From assembly GCA_913061275.1 (NCBI GenBank), contig CAJXSR010000002.1, positions 62,001 to 126,000 of the forward strand: DNA of 64,000 nt, given 5' to 3'. Positions 54,201 to 63,157 of this stretch are shown here, piece by piece. The notes under the pieces were generated by a model. That model was not told the DNA's origin and searched no databases. It was given only the letters and a program-made list of their open reading frames with translations. Source of the DNA: an uncultured Paracoccaceae bacterium. Its GTDB lineage: Bacteria > Pseudomonadota > Alphaproteobacteria > Rhodobacterales > Rhodobacteraceae. The translations under genes and the position numbers were made by a program. Position 1 is the stretch's first letter. Every line of letters starts with the position of its first letter.

Positions 54201-54228
54201 GTTAACTATGTGTCCCAACTGGGACATT
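54201..54228. repeat. 28-bp dispersed palindromic repeat, copy B
   Basis: It matches 27 of 28 bases with the copy at 1868-1895, including GTTAACTA and the palindromic TGTCCCAACTGGGACA. It lies 47 bases past the stop of the minus-strand YCII gene and about 120 bases before the terC start. A separate 8-bp inverted repeat (ATTCGGGG 54226-54233 with CCCCGAAT 54262-54269) begins at its end and may terminate the YCII gene. Confidence 0.75.
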
Positions 54229-54275
54229 CGGGGGTGTTTTGCAACATTTTCGCCAAATCATCCCCGAATTATGAA

Positions 54276-54599
54276 TTACATTTCCATTTCCATATCCATT
54301 GCCTGTGCAACCTCTATCGTCCCACCCATATCTACATGCGGGCAAGCTTTTGCCATTTCACAAGCCGCTTCAATGCTATCAGCCTGCAAAATCGTGATGC
54401 CTGACAGCGGATTAGCCCCGCCATCATCTGTAATCCCGTCTGCACTAACAGTTTTGGATTGTCCGACAGGCATCCCCGGATCAACAACCGCATCGCCCAA
54501 TCCCGCACTCCAAGCCTTCCATTTGACCATATGCGCCATGCCTTCTTCTTTAGATTTGAAATTGTGACCGCCGTGATAGGCAAGTAGATATTTTGGCAT
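54276..54599 (-). CDS. YCII-related domain protein
   Basis: The 107-residue protein begins MPKYLLAYHGGHNFKSKEEG and matches the YCII/DGPF fold seen in small dimeric alpha-beta-barrel proteins. The ending DMEMEM is unusually Met/Glu-rich. Function is unknown; the family is often found with sigma factors or detoxification genes, none of which is nearby. Confidence 0.8.
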   Translation of the reverse strand: MPKYLLAYHGGHNFKSKEEGMAHMVKWKAWSAGLGDAVVDPGMPVGQSKTVSADGITDDGGANPLSGITILQADSIEAACEMAKACPHVDMGGTIEVAQAMDMEMEM

Positions 54600-54750
54600 G
54601 TGTTTCGTCCTTATTTTAAGTTTCGATATGAAACTCTTATATCACAAAACTGCGATTTTGAAAGAATCGCTTAGTAAGGTACCCTTTGTATTGCGCTAGG
54701 TTTGACGGCGTAAGCGGCCTGTTTTGGCCATGAATGAAAAGGATAAGACT

Positions 54751-54957
54751 GTGCCGAAAGGTAAAGTAAAATGGTTTAACCAGCATAAAGGCTTTGGCTT
54801 TATCGAACCCGCTGAGGGCGACAAGGATGTGTTTGTGCATGCCTCGGCCGTCAAAGACGCAGGCCTTGAAGGGCTGGAAGAGGGCCAAGCCATCGAATAT
54901 GAAATGATTGCTGGGCCTGATGGTCGTGAAATGGCCGGTAATCTGCGCGTCGGCTAA
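54751..54957 (+). CDS. cold shock protein, CspA family
   Basis: The 68-residue protein has the nucleic acid motifs GKVKWFNQHKGFGFIEP and KDVFVHASAVKDAG. It binds single-stranded RNA and DNA. The start is set at GTG 54751, which gives the normal (M)PKGKVKWF beginning and has AAGGA seven bases upstream; in-frame ATG 54730 would add seven residues. Expression is probably controlled by its 5' leader, but I see no clear motif. Confidence 0.93.
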   Translation: MPKGKVKWFNQHKGFGFIEPAEGDKDVFVHASAVKDAGLEGLEEGQAIEYEMIAGPDGREMAGNLRVG

Positions 54958-54971
54958 GGCCCGCGTAAATG

Positions 54972-55793
54972 CTAACTTAAGTTACGCCTTTTAACGGGCC
55001 GCTTGCTTTTTGCACTTTTTTGTATGCTCTGGGATTTTTGCCCCTGCACCTGTTCGGCCTGATCGTCCAAGCCCAACTGGTCGCGCAGAACTTTCATGCG
55101 AACTTCTTCCACTTCACCCGGATCCAGTGTCATCAACTGAAATGGGCCGTAAGAAGTACGGATCAGGCGGCTCACGGACAAGCCGATTTCATTCATCGCA
55201 CGGCGAATTTCGCGATTTTTGCCTTCGGTAATGCCCACAGTCAGCCAAGCGTTGGCACCTTGTTGGCGGTCAATGGTAACAGCCATCGGGCGAAAATTTT
55301 CACCGTCAACCGTTATGCCGTGCCGCAAAGGGGCAAAAAGCTCTTCCGTGGGGTAGCCATTAACGCGCACACGATATTTGCGCACCCAGCCAGTTGATGG
55401 CAGCTCTAGTTTGCGTTTTAGCTCACCGTCATTGGTCAGCAACAACAGCCCTTCAGAATTAAGATCCAGACGCCCAACGGTCATTACGCGCGGCAGGCCT
55501 TCTGGCAAGTGATCAAAAATAGTGTCACGGCCTTTTTCATCACTGTCAGATGTTACCAAACCGTTGGGTTTATAATAACGCCAGACCCGCAGTTTTTCAG
55601 GCGCCCCTACAGGTTTACCATCTACAGTAATTGTATCAGCTTCCGAGACTTTAACGGCAGGTGTATCCAGTACTTTGCCGTTCAGCGTGATGCGGCCAGC
55701 CGCGATCATGCGTTCAACCTCGCGGCGTGAAGCGATACCTGCACGGGCTAGAAATTTTGCGATGCGGTCACCCGCTTGATTTTCCATAGACAT
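54972..55793 (-). CDS. rRNA pseudouridine synthase, RluB/RsuA family
   Basis: The 273-residue protein has an N-terminal S4 RNA-binding domain (DRIAKFLARAGIASRREVER and AGRITLNGKVL) and a RsuA-type catalytic domain with Asp in VGRLDLNSEGLLLLTNDGEL. The size and the Lys/Arg-rich tail favour RluB (23S rRNA) over RsuA. ATG 55793 is chosen near the S4 domain; the frame is open to 55829. Confidence 0.92.
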   Translation of the reverse strand: MSMENQAGDRIAKFLARAGIASRREVERMIAAGRITLNGKVLDTPAVKVSEADTITVDGKPVGAPEKLRVWRYYKPNGLVTSDSDEKGRDTIFDHLPEGLPRVMTVGRLDLNSEGLLLLTNDGELKRKLELPSTGWVRKYRVRVNGYPTEELFAPLRHGITVDGENFRPMAVTIDRQQGANAWLTVGITEGKNREIRRAMNEIGLSVSRLIRTSYGPFQLMTLDPGEVEEVRMKVLRDQLGLDDQAEQVQGQKSQSIQKSAKSKRPVKRRNLS

Positions 55794-55947
55794 GAAGGTG
55801 CAGTATACCGATGATAGGGGCTTGTACACTGCCTAGATTTTGAAAATAAACTTTAGGCGTTCATAGATTATGAATATGAAATAGCTTAATTGAAATGCTA
55901 AATTATCTGTCGCATCTTTTGAAAATTACCGTTTAGGATTACGTTGA

Positions 55948-57552
55948 ATGAAAACCGAAAAATACGACTATATAATCGCAGGTGCGGGAACTGCGGGTTG
56001 TATCCTTGCACACCGTTTAACCGAAGCTGGGCACAGTGTGTTGTTGGTGGAAGCGGGCGGCAGTGACAATCACTGGACAGTACGTATGCCTGGTGGTTTG
56101 CGTGCACATTATAAGCCGAAAAGCCAGTTCAATTATCATTATTATTCAGTTCCACAAAAACATCTGAATAACCGTGAGGTTTATCAACCGCGTGGCCGCG
56201 CCCTTGGGGGCTCTGCCTCTATCAACGGCATGGTATTTTTGCGCGGTCATGCGCAGGATTATGAACGTTGGGTTAAGCAGGGTGTGCAAGGCTGGGGATA
56301 TAGCGATGTGTTGCCCTATTTCAAACGGTTGGAAAGTTGTGAAGCAGGGGCGGATGATTATCGTGGTGACCGTGGCCCGGTGAATGTGCGCAAACAAGCC
56401 GATTTGTCAGAACTGGATCAGGCATTTCTGGCCGCAGGGCGCGATGGTGATTTTCCGTATACCGATGATGTAAACGGACAACAGCAAGAAGGGTTTTGCC
56501 GCTTCGATATGAATGTGGATAAAGGCGTGCGGGCCAGTACCGCTTATGCTTACCTGCATAAATTCAAAGGGCGGATCAGTCCGAAAATTCGGTTGAACAC
56601 GCTGGTGGAAAAACTGGTTTTTGAAGGTGATCGGGCGGTTGGTATTCAATATCGGCAGGGCAAGGTCAGTAAAATCGCCTATGCAGAAAATGAAGTAATC
56701 CTAAGTCTTGGTGCATTTGGTACGCCGCAGCTTATGATGTTGTCGGGTATCGGGCCTGCGGCGCATCTGCACGAGATGGGCATTAAGCCCCGTGTTGATC
56801 TACCGGGTGTGGGCCAGAACCTGCAAGACCATCTAGAGGTGCATATTCAGCACCATTGCACCAAGCCCATATCGCTGAACCGTTACTTACGGCCTGATCG
56901 AATGGTGCAGGCCGGTGTGCGATGGTTCATATCAAAAACAGGTGTGTGCGCACGTAATCAGGCCAACACAGGCGCGTTTTTGAAAACCAACGATAGCATT
57001 ATGCACCCCAACATTCAGTTCCATTTTTTCCCTGTATTTTTTGACGGCTGGAACCCGCGCCATGATGTGAGCGGTTATCTACTGGACACAGGGCCAATGC
57101 GCCCAACCAGTGTGGGCGAGGTGCGGTTAAGGTCAAACGATCCTGCGCAAAGCCTTGCGATTGATCCGAACTTCTTTTCTACAGAACGCGATCGCGAGGA
57201 AACCATTGATGGGTTTGAATTGGGACGTGAAACTTTACGCCAAACTGCATTTGCCCAATATGATGCAGGCGAGGCCATACCTGGCCCGCAGGTAAAAACC
57301 CGCAAACAGATAGAAGAGTTTATACGCGAGCATGCAGGCAGTGCCTATCACCCGTGTGGTACCTGTAAGATGGGGGCCGACGATGATGCGATGGCAGTTG
57401 TTGATGTGAACGGCAAAGTGCGCGGTATTCAAGGTCTGCGTGTTGTGGACGCGTCAATTATGCCCAGTATCGCCAGCAGCAATATCAATGCAGTCGTGAT
57501 GATGATCGCGGAAAAACTGTCGGATGCTATACTGGGAAATAAGCTGCTTTAA
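55948..57552 (+). CDS. GMC-family FAD oxidoreductase (choline dehydrogenase-like)
   Basis: The 534-residue flavoprotein starts with YDYIIAGAGTAGCILAHRL and has the GMC motif 1 GRALGGSASINGMVFLRG and the C-terminal HPCGTCKMG and NINAVVMMIAEK. The family oxidises primary alcohols, including choline, to aldehydes. No betaine aldehyde dehydrogenase or bet regulator is adjacent, so choline is not assured. AGGAT precedes the start. Confidence 0.9.
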   Translation: MKTEKYDYIIAGAGTAGCILAHRLTEAGHSVLLVEAGGSDNHWTVRMPGGLRAHYKPKSQFNYHYYSVPQKHLNNREVYQPRGRALGGSASINGMVFLRGHAQDYERWVKQGVQGWGYSDVLPYFKRLESCEAGADDYRGDRGPVNVRKQADLSELDQAFLAAGRDGDFPYTDDVNGQQQEGFCRFDMNVDKGVRASTAYAYLHKFKGRISPKIRLNTLVEKLVFEGDRAVGIQYRQGKVSKIAYAENEVILSLGAFGTPQLMMLSGIGPAAHLHEMGIKPRVDLPGVGQNLQDHLEVHIQHHCTKPISLNRYLRPDRMVQAGVRWFISKTGVCARNQANTGAFLKTNDSIMHPNIQFHFFPVFFDGWNPRHDVSGYLLDTGPMRPTSVGEVRLRSNDPAQSLAIDPNFFSTERDREETIDGFELGRETLRQTAFAQYDAGEAIPGPQVKTRKQIEEFIREHAGSAYHPCGTCKMGADDDAMAVVDVNGKVRGIQGLRVVDASIMPSIASSNINAVVMMIAEKLSDAILGNKLL

Positions 57553-57572
57553 CAGCGCGGCAGGGTTTAGAT

Positions 57573-58235
57573 TTATGACATCAGGCTGGAAATATGTGAT
57601 TTTCGCATCTCCAGAAATTTCATAAGGCGTTCGTTGTAATCAGATGTTACAGCTTTGCTAACGGTTGGGCGTAGCCCCAATGCTTTGCGCCATGCAATGA
57701 CCTTTGGTTTGGTGTCAAATATACCAAAATCGCCGATTTGATCGAAAACATCAAAATACCGAAATACCGGCCCAAAAGCCACATCAACCAAGCTAAATTC
57801 CGCCCCGTTGAAATATGGGGTATCGCCCAACTCTTGTTCAATGCGTGCGAACTTCTTTGATAAATCTTCTGCCTTTTTCGAAAACATATCAGCGTCTTTG
57901 GCATTATATAAACCACCTATGTCGTTCAAAGTGGCCGCACCAAACTCTATCCATGCACGGTGTTGCGCGCGATCAAGTGGATCGTTTGGGTGTAATGGCT
58001 GAACCTGTGTATCTTCAAGGTATTCCAAAATCACCGACGATTCGAAAATGGCCTTGTTATTTACTGTCAAAACTGGGGTTTTTCCAAGGGGGGATATGTC
58101 GGTAAACCAATCTGGTTTATTCGCAAGGTCGATGTATTTGCGTTGATAAGGCACGCCTTTTTCTTCAAGCGAAATAATAGCGCGTTGAACATATGGGCAA
58201 AGATGGTGGCTCATTAAGACTAAAGTATCTTGCAT
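57573..58235 (-). CDS. glutathione S-transferase
   Basis: The 220-residue protein has a thioredoxin-fold N-terminal domain (VLMSHHLCPYVQRAIISLEE; GKTPVLTVNNKAIFESSVIL with the glutathione-binding Glu-Ser) and a helical C-terminal domain. Cys13 in HHLCPYVQR makes it omega- or beta-like. It diverges from a marR gene with two matching operator palindromes between them, so it is probably its target. Confidence 0.9.
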   Translation of the reverse strand: MQDTLVLMSHHLCPYVQRAIISLEEKGVPYQRKYIDLANKPDWFTDISPLGKTPVLTVNNKAIFESSVILEYLEDTQVQPLHPNDPLDRAQHRAWIEFGAATLNDIGGLYNAKDADMFSKKAEDLSKKFARIEQELGDTPYFNGAEFSLVDVAFGPVFRYFDVFDQIGDFGIFDTKPKVIAWRKALGLRPTVSKAVTSDYNERLMKFLEMRKSHISSLMS

Positions 58236-58253
58236 GGGGGGTTCCTTTATATA

Positions 58254-58267
58254 GATGCATATGCATG
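58254..58267. promoter_or_regulatory. candidate MarR operator 1 (GATGCA-TA-TGCATG)
   Basis: A 14-base inverted repeat, GATGCA-TA-TGCATG, contains the perfect palindrome ATGCATATGCAT. It lies 18 bases upstream of the GST start. The half-site GATGCA is shared with operator 2. Confidence 0.55.
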
Positions 58268-58298
58268 TATGTTTTATATTACAACCATTGTCAACCTT

Positions 58299-58312
58299 GA
58301 TGCAGATGCATC
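58299..58312. promoter_or_regulatory. candidate MarR operator 2 (GATGCA-GA-TGCATC)
   Basis: A perfect 6+6 inverted repeat around GA, directly upstream of the first marR ATG. Its centre is 45 bases from operator 1, four to five helical turns. Its position suits autoregulation of marR and repression of the divergent GST gene. Confidence 0.6.
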
Positions 58313-58330
58313 TTTATGGTTTATAGGGGT

Positions 58331-58780
58331 ATGACAACCGATTTAAACCCGAATACCATGGCTGCCTGGGTAAGCTTGATACGTGCCAGTGAACGTGCAG
58401 TTTCACAGGTTGAAGCCGTTTTGAAATATCAAAACCTGCCGCCACTTAGTTGGTATGATGCCTTGATCGAAGTGGAAAAATCAGGCGCAACAGGCGTGCG
58501 GCCCTATGAATTGCGCGAACGTCTTTTAATGCCCCAGTATGGCACATCGCGTTTGTTGGCGCGGATCGAAAAAGCAGGTTATATCCAGCGCGTTCCTTGC
58601 AGTATGGACGGGCGCGGGCATGTGGTTAAAATCACAAATGAAGGTAAAGCTGTGCGCAAACGTATGTGGCCGATTTATTCTAACTGCATCAAGAATATGG
58701 TTGAAACCAATTTAACCCACCTGCAAGCGGATGCATTACGATCACTGGTTGATTGTGTAGCGGTGGATAAAATCAGATGA
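58331..58780 (+). CDS. MarR-family transcriptional regulator
   Basis: The 149-residue protein has a winged helix-turn-helix with LRERLLMPQYGTSRLLARIE as recognition region and the wing CSMDGRGHVVKITNEGKAV. It probably represses the divergent GST gene through the two palindromes at 58254 and 58299. Start is uncertain: ATG 58331 and 58316 are both in frame, with a poor ribosome site for each; 58316 lies only three bases after operator 2. It overlaps tadA by four bases. Confidence 0.88.
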   Translation: MTTDLNPNTMAAWVSLIRASERAVSQVEAVLKYQNLPPLSWYDALIEVEKSGATGVRPYELRERLLMPQYGTSRLLARIEKAGYIQRVPCSMDGRGHVVKITNEGKAVRKRMWPIYSNCIKNMVETNLTHLQADALRSLVDCVAVDKIR

Positions 58781-59241
58781 ACCAATTCAACAACCATATG
58801 GACACAGCCCTGCAAGAGGCCAAACAGGCTGCCATACGCGGTGAAGTGCCTGTGGGTGCCGTGATTGTTATGAATGGCGAAGTGATTGCGCAGGCAGGCA
58901 ACCGCACACGTGAATTGTGTGACCCCACAGCCCATGCCGAAATACTGGCAATTCGCGCTGCATGTGCAGCTTTAGGGCAGGAACGTTTGGGCAGTTGCGA
59001 TTTGTACGTCACATTGGAACCATGCCCGATGTGTGCTGCGGCCATTTCAAACGCTCGTATTGCGCGCCTGTATTATGGCGCATCCGACCCGAAATCAGGC
59101 GGGGTGGCGCAAGGGCCCAAGGTTTTCACCCACGCGCAATGCCACCATATGCCAGAGGTTTATGACGGGATTAATGAAGCGGCGTGTGCCGAGGTGTTAA
59201 GCGCGTTCTTTGCAGGGCTGCGAGACGTTCATCAAAAATGA
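58777..59241 (+). CDS. tadA: tRNA-specific adenosine deaminase
   Basis: The 154-residue enzyme makes inosine at position 34 of tRNA-Arg(ACG). The cytidine deaminase-fold zinc site is His53-Ala-Glu55 (TAHAEILAIR) with Cys83 and Cys86 in EPCPMCAAAI. It overlaps marR and the next acetyltransferase gene by four bases each. Confidence 0.96.
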   Translation: MNQFNNHMDTALQEAKQAAIRGEVPVGAVIVMNGEVIAQAGNRTRELCDPTAHAEILAIRAACAALGQERLGSCDLYVTLEPCPMCAAAISNARIARLYYGASDPKSGGVAQGPKVFTHAQCHHMPEVYDGINEAACAEVLSAFFAGLRDVHQK

Positions 59242-59696
59242 AAAACTGGCACCTACGCAAAGCAAGACCAGATGATGCCACAGCTTTGGCAGTCTGTTTC
59301 GAACTGGCGTATTCTATATATGCGAAACAAATAAATGATCTGCCTGCGGTATCGGAAGGTGTTGCAGATGACATTGCTAACAATTTGGTCTGGGTAGCAG
59401 AGAGTGATGGTGGAATTGTCGGGGGCGTGGTTTTGGTGTTGCAAGCTAACTACGCTATATTGGCAAATGTTGCAGTCACCCCTTTTGCAAGTGGGACAGG
59501 CTTGGGAAAAGCACTGGTTGAACAGGCAGAATATACTTGTCGAGAATTAAAAATACCAAATATCAGATTATCTACCCACGCAAAAATGCCAAAGAACGTA
59601 AGTCTTTATGAATACTTGGGTTGGCACGTTACCAATCGTGAAGGAAATAAAGTTCATATGGAAAAGACCGTTGTGTCACATGACAATCTTACATAA
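59238..59696 (+). CDS. GNAT N-acetyltransferase
   Basis: The 152-residue protein begins MKNWHLRKARPDDATALAVC and shows VAVTPFASGTGLGKALVEQA, the acetyl-CoA loop. Later SLYEYLGWHVTNREG fits the final GNAT strand. Substrate unknown. The ATG at 59238 overlaps the tadA stop (ATGA). Confidence 0.88.
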   Translation: MKNWHLRKARPDDATALAVCFELAYSIYAKQINDLPAVSEGVADDIANNLVWVAESDGGIVGGVVLVLQANYAILANVAVTPFASGTGLGKALVEQAEYTCRELKIPNIRLSTHAKMPKNVSLYEYLGWHVTNREGNKVHMEKTVVSHDNLT

Positions 59697-59705
59697 AACT
59701 TAACC

Positions 59706-60386
59706 CTACGGTTGTATAATTTCTGCAATCAATGCACCAATGGTTTTGCTGGCTTTTACAGAAGGGTGGATCATATCAGGCGCGTGAAAGGATCGGTCTT
59801 TATTGGGTACGAGTTCTTTTAAAGATAAGAAATGTACGCCTTCATCGGTATTGGCAAAGGCATCAATTCTGCTTTCAAGTTCATTACCTTCATTTCTGCA
59901 ATGGTCGATGAATGAGGCAACACCGGGGCTGCGCAAATACCCCACATAAATTACTTGTGCACCAGATTTGCGAATTTTTGAAACAAGTTTGGGTATTTCC
60001 CCCTTGCTGCCATCCTTGGCGATTAACCTATTCATCTTGCGATCACATAGAATGCAGCCGCAACCCAGCCACAAGTCGTTGCCACCACCGTTTAAAATAA
60101 CCCAATCCCATTCGCTGGGCCTATATTGCTTTGTGATGTTCAGCCCTAAACTACCAGAAATCGGTAAGCCATATAAAATACGCGCGCCCATAACTGACCT
60201 GTCTATAACCTTTACACCTAATTTTTTTTCAACGGTGTCAGTGATGGATTGGCCTGTTAGCTGATTGGTTGCCAGTAACGAGTCGCCCATTGCAAGTATT
60301 CTGGAATTAGGATTGCGCGATACTGATTCAGCACAAGCAAACAGAAACAAGGGTAGGGTGATTAGCAGTAATTTACATAGTTTCAT
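59706..60386 (-). CDS. SGNH/GDSL hydrolase lipoprotein
   Basis: The 226-residue protein has a lipoprotein signal with lipobox Cys18 (LLITLPLFLFAC). The SGNH catalytic blocks are Gly/Ser (MGDSLLAT, Ser36), block III Asn in NGGGNDLW and the C-terminal Asp-x2-His in DMIHPSVKA. An insert GCGCILCDRKMNR after the Asn block holds three closely spaced cysteines, unusual for the family. Probably an envelope esterase or deacetylase. Confidence 0.82.
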   Translation of the reverse strand: MKLCKLLLITLPLFLFACAESVSRNPNSRILAMGDSLLATNQLTGQSITDTVEKKLGVKVIDRSVMGARILYGLPISGSLGLNITKQYRPSEWDWVILNGGGNDLWLGCGCILCDRKMNRLIAKDGSKGEIPKLVSKIRKSGAQVIYVGYLRSPGVASFIDHCRNEGNELESRIDAFANTDEGVHFLSLKELVPNKDRSFHAPDMIHPSVKASKTIGALIAEIIQP

Positions 60387-60652
60387 TTGTATGGGTTATC
60401 TTAGTTGATGCGGTAATCGCAATGGGTTTAATCTAATAGATGTTCGCGTTTTATTAAGGTGAATAAAGGCTATATTGTGGGGGATTTAGGGTTTTAATGG
60501 GGTGTGGGCTTATTTGGCACTGAACTTGTTCTTGCCGCGTATCAACAGAAGACCCTATTCTGTTTTAGCATTTACACAAACCAACCTTGCGAACATTCGC
60601 GCACATCGCTAAAGCTTTCCCCGATATATCGTAACAACAGGACGGCGAAGAC

Positions 60653-60940
60653 ATGTCGATCGACAAAGACACAGCACGGCGCGTGGCGCATTTGGCCCGT
60701 ATCAGAGTAGAGGAAGATCAGCTGGAAAATCTGGCAGGTGAACTTTCAGGTATCTTGGGCTTTATGGAGCAGTTGAATGAGGTTGATGTTGAAGGTGTAG
60801 AACCTATGACATCCGTGTCTCCGATGGATTTGAAACGACGTGATGATGTTGTGACGGATGGTAATAAACAAGCGCAGATTTTGTCGAACGCACCTGATAC
60901 CCGTGAAGGGTTCTTTGCCGTGCCCAAAGTGGTGGAGTAA
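60653..60940 (+). CDS. gatC: Asp/Glu-tRNA amidotransferase subunit C
   Basis: The 95-residue subunit begins [20 protein letters not shown] and has [20 protein letters not shown] and FFAVPKVVE, all typical of GatC. It wraps around GatA and GatB in the amidotransferase that makes Gln-tRNA and Asn-tRNA. AGGACGG lies before the start; gatA follows five bases on. gatB is not in the window. Confidence 0.96.
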   Translation: MSIDKDTARRVAHLARIRVEEDQLENLAGELSGILGFMEQLNEVDVEGVEPMTSVSPMDLKRRDDVVTDGNKQAQILSNAPDTREGFFAVPKVVE

Positions 60941-60945
60941 GCGAT

Positions 60946-62433
60946 ATGACAGAACTATCCAAACTAACGATTACAGATGCCCGTGATAAAATGCGCGCAG
61001 GTGAGATTACATCTACTGAACTGACACAAAGCTGTCTGGATGCGGTAAATGCGGCGGATGCACTGAATGCTTATTGTGCAAAAACGCCAGAGATTGCTTT
61101 GGCGCAAGCCGCTAAGGCGGATGCGCGCATTGCAAAGGGGGGTGCACCTGATATGTGTGGCATCCCTTTGGGCATCAAAGATTTGTTTTGCACCAAAGGT
61201 GTGCAGTCGCAAGCTGGCTCTAACATTTTGGCTGACTTCAAACCAGAGTACGAAAGCACTGTAACCCAAAACCTATGGGATACTGGTGCGGTGATGTTGG
61301 GCAAACTCAACATGGACGAATTCGCTATGGGGTCTTCAAATGAAACCTCTGCTTACGGCCCTGTGGTTAGCCCTTGGCGGCGTGATGGATCGAACACACC
61401 TTTAACACCGGGCGGCTCATCAGGTGGATCGGCCGCAGCGGTTTCTGCTGACTTGTGTCTTGGGGCAACGGGTACAGATACAGGTGGTTCTATCCGCCAA
61501 CCTGCGGCCTTTACAGGTATTGTAGGTGTGAAACCCACATATGGCCGTTGTTCACGTTGGGGTGTTGTGGCGTTTGCATCATCACTAGACCAAGCGGGGC
61601 CGATGACCAAAACCGTGCGTGATAGTGCTATAATGCTTGAAGCAATGTCAGGCCATGATGCGAAAGATAGCACCAGTGCCGATTTTGCAGTGCCGAATTT
61701 TGAGGCGATGCTGACAGGTGACATCAAGGGTAAAAAGATCGGTATTCCAAAGGAATATCATCTGGAAGGAATGCCTGCTGAAATTGAAAAGCTTTGGGCT
61801 GATGGTGCCGATATGCTGAAAAGCGCAGGCGCTGAAATGGTGGATGTGTCTTTGCCACATACCAAATACGCGCTGCCTGCTTATTATGTGCTTGCACCCG
61901 CAGAAGCATCATCCAATTTGGCCCGTTATGATGGTGTGCGCTACGGTCACCGTGCGACGCTGGAAGCCGGTGACGGGATTGATGATATGTACATGCGTAC
62001 CCGTGCCGAGGGTTTCGGGGCTGAAGTGCAACGCCGCGTGATGATCGGGGCTTATGTGCTTTCTGCGGGTTTTTATGATGCATATTACCGCCGCGCCCAG
62101 CGAGTGCGCACATTGATTAAGAAAGACTTTGATGATGTGTTTGCTAGTGGTGTTGACGCAATTTTAACACCTGCAACGCCGTCTGCGGCATTTGGTTTGG
62201 GTGAAATGGCGGATGCTGACCCGATCAAAATGTATCTGAACGATGTATTTACCGTGACAGTAAACCTTGCAGGCCTGCCGGGCGTTGCAGTGCCAACGGG
62301 TCTAGATAATCAAAACTTGCCACTTGGTTTGCAACTTATCGGGCGGCCGTGGGAAGAGGGCGATATGCTGAATATCGCTTATCGTTTGGAACAAGATGCA
62401 GGTTTTGTTTCCAAACCGCGCAACTGGTGGTAG
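60946..62433 (+). CDS. gatA: Asp/Glu-tRNA amidotransferase subunit A
   Basis: The 495-residue amidase signature protein releases ammonia from glutamine. The Ser-cisSer-Lys triad is visible as Lys78 ([10 protein letters not shown]), Ser158 ([12 protein letters not shown]) and Ser182 ([10 protein letters not shown]). Length and the C-terminal [18 protein letters not shown] fit GatA. Five bases separate it from gatC. Confidence 0.97.
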   Translation: MTELSKLTITDARDKMRAGEITSTELTQSCLDAVNAADALNAYCAKTPEIALAQAAKADARIAKGGAPDMCGIPLGIKDLFCTKGVQSQAGSNILADFKPEYESTVTQNLWDTGAVMLGKLNMDEFAMGSSNETSAYGPVVSPWRRDGSNTPLTPGGSSGGSAAAVSADLCLGATGTDTGGSIRQPAAFTGIVGVKPTYGRCSRWGVVAFASSLDQAGPMTKTVRDSAIMLEAMSGHDAKDSTSADFAVPNFEAMLTGDIKGKKIGIPKEYHLEGMPAEIEKLWADGADMLKSAGAEMVDVSLPHTKYALPAYYVLAPAEASSNLARYDGVRYGHRATLEAGDGIDDMYMRTRAEGFGAEVQRRVMIGAYVLSAGFYDAYYRRAQRVRTLIKKDFDDVFASGVDAILTPATPSAAFGLGEMADADPIKMYLNDVFTVTVNLAGLPGVAVPTGLDNQNLPLGLQLIGRPWEEGDMLNIAYRLEQDAGFVSKPRNWW

Positions 62434-62461
62434 AACGTATCTAAAAACAGGATGGTAAGGT

Positions 62462-63157
62462 ATGCGGTATTTTATAGGCACGTCTATTTTAATGGCTGTT
62501 TTAGCGTCATGTGCGCCAACACCCCCCAATGATGGCGATACATATTTTGATAAAATAACCCCTGATCCGGCCGCTTTAGAACGCAAATCTGAAGAGGATC
62601 GGCTGAAACGGGCTGAAACCGAAACTGTTGTTATAGACCTGCCTGTGGATACTGTGACTGGTGCGATTGCAGTTGCACCAGAAGGAACAGCGGTGCAATC
62701 AGGTGATACGACTGTAACGGTTGATTTGACAGGCGACACCCCTGTGAAAACCAACACGCCTGCAAAGGCCAATGGTGAGATTTCCAACTCGCAAGATTTT
62801 CAGGTGGTTAAGGCGAATGAAACCATAGCCTCGGATGCCGCAAAGCTGGAAGAGTTAAAAAGCAACTATGAAATAGTGCAGCCAGGGGCCGCACCAAAAC
62901 GCGGATCTGATCTTAATCTGGCAAAATATGCTTTGGCACAAAGCAATCCTGTGGGAAACAAAATCTACACACGTTTTCCTTTAGGCGGTAAGCGGGCCAA
63001 ACGTAAATGCGCGGCATACGGATCTAATGACGAAGCCCAAACGGAATTTCTGAAATCAGGCGGGCCGCAAAAAGACAGGCGCGGTATTGACCCCGATGGG
63101 GATGGTTATGCCTGCGGTTGGTCACCAGATGTTTACCGCGCTTTGTTAGGTCAGTAA
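62462..63157 (+). CDS. lipoprotein with Excalibur-like calcium-binding end
   Basis: The 231-residue protein has a lipoprotein signal with lipobox Cys17 (ILMAVLASC). The middle is Thr/Val/Asp-rich and poorly conserved. At the C-terminus CAAYGSNDEAQTEFLKSGG leads to DPDGDGYACGWSPD, resembling the Excalibur DxDxDGxxC motif. That motif is found in secreted and wall-associated proteins; calcium binding is inferred. It directly precedes an amidase gene with the stop and the next start touching. Confidence 0.72.
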   Translation: MRYFIGTSILMAVLASCAPTPPNDGDTYFDKITPDPAALERKSEEDRLKRAETETVVIDLPVDTVTGAIAVAPEGTAVQSGDTTVTVDLTGDTPVKTNTPAKANGEISNSQDFQVVKANETIASDAAKLEELKSNYEIVQPGAAPKRGSDLNLAKYALAQSNPVGNKIYTRFPLGGKRAKRKCAAYGSNDEAQTEFLKSGGPQKDRRGIDPDGDGYACGWSPDVYRALLGQ

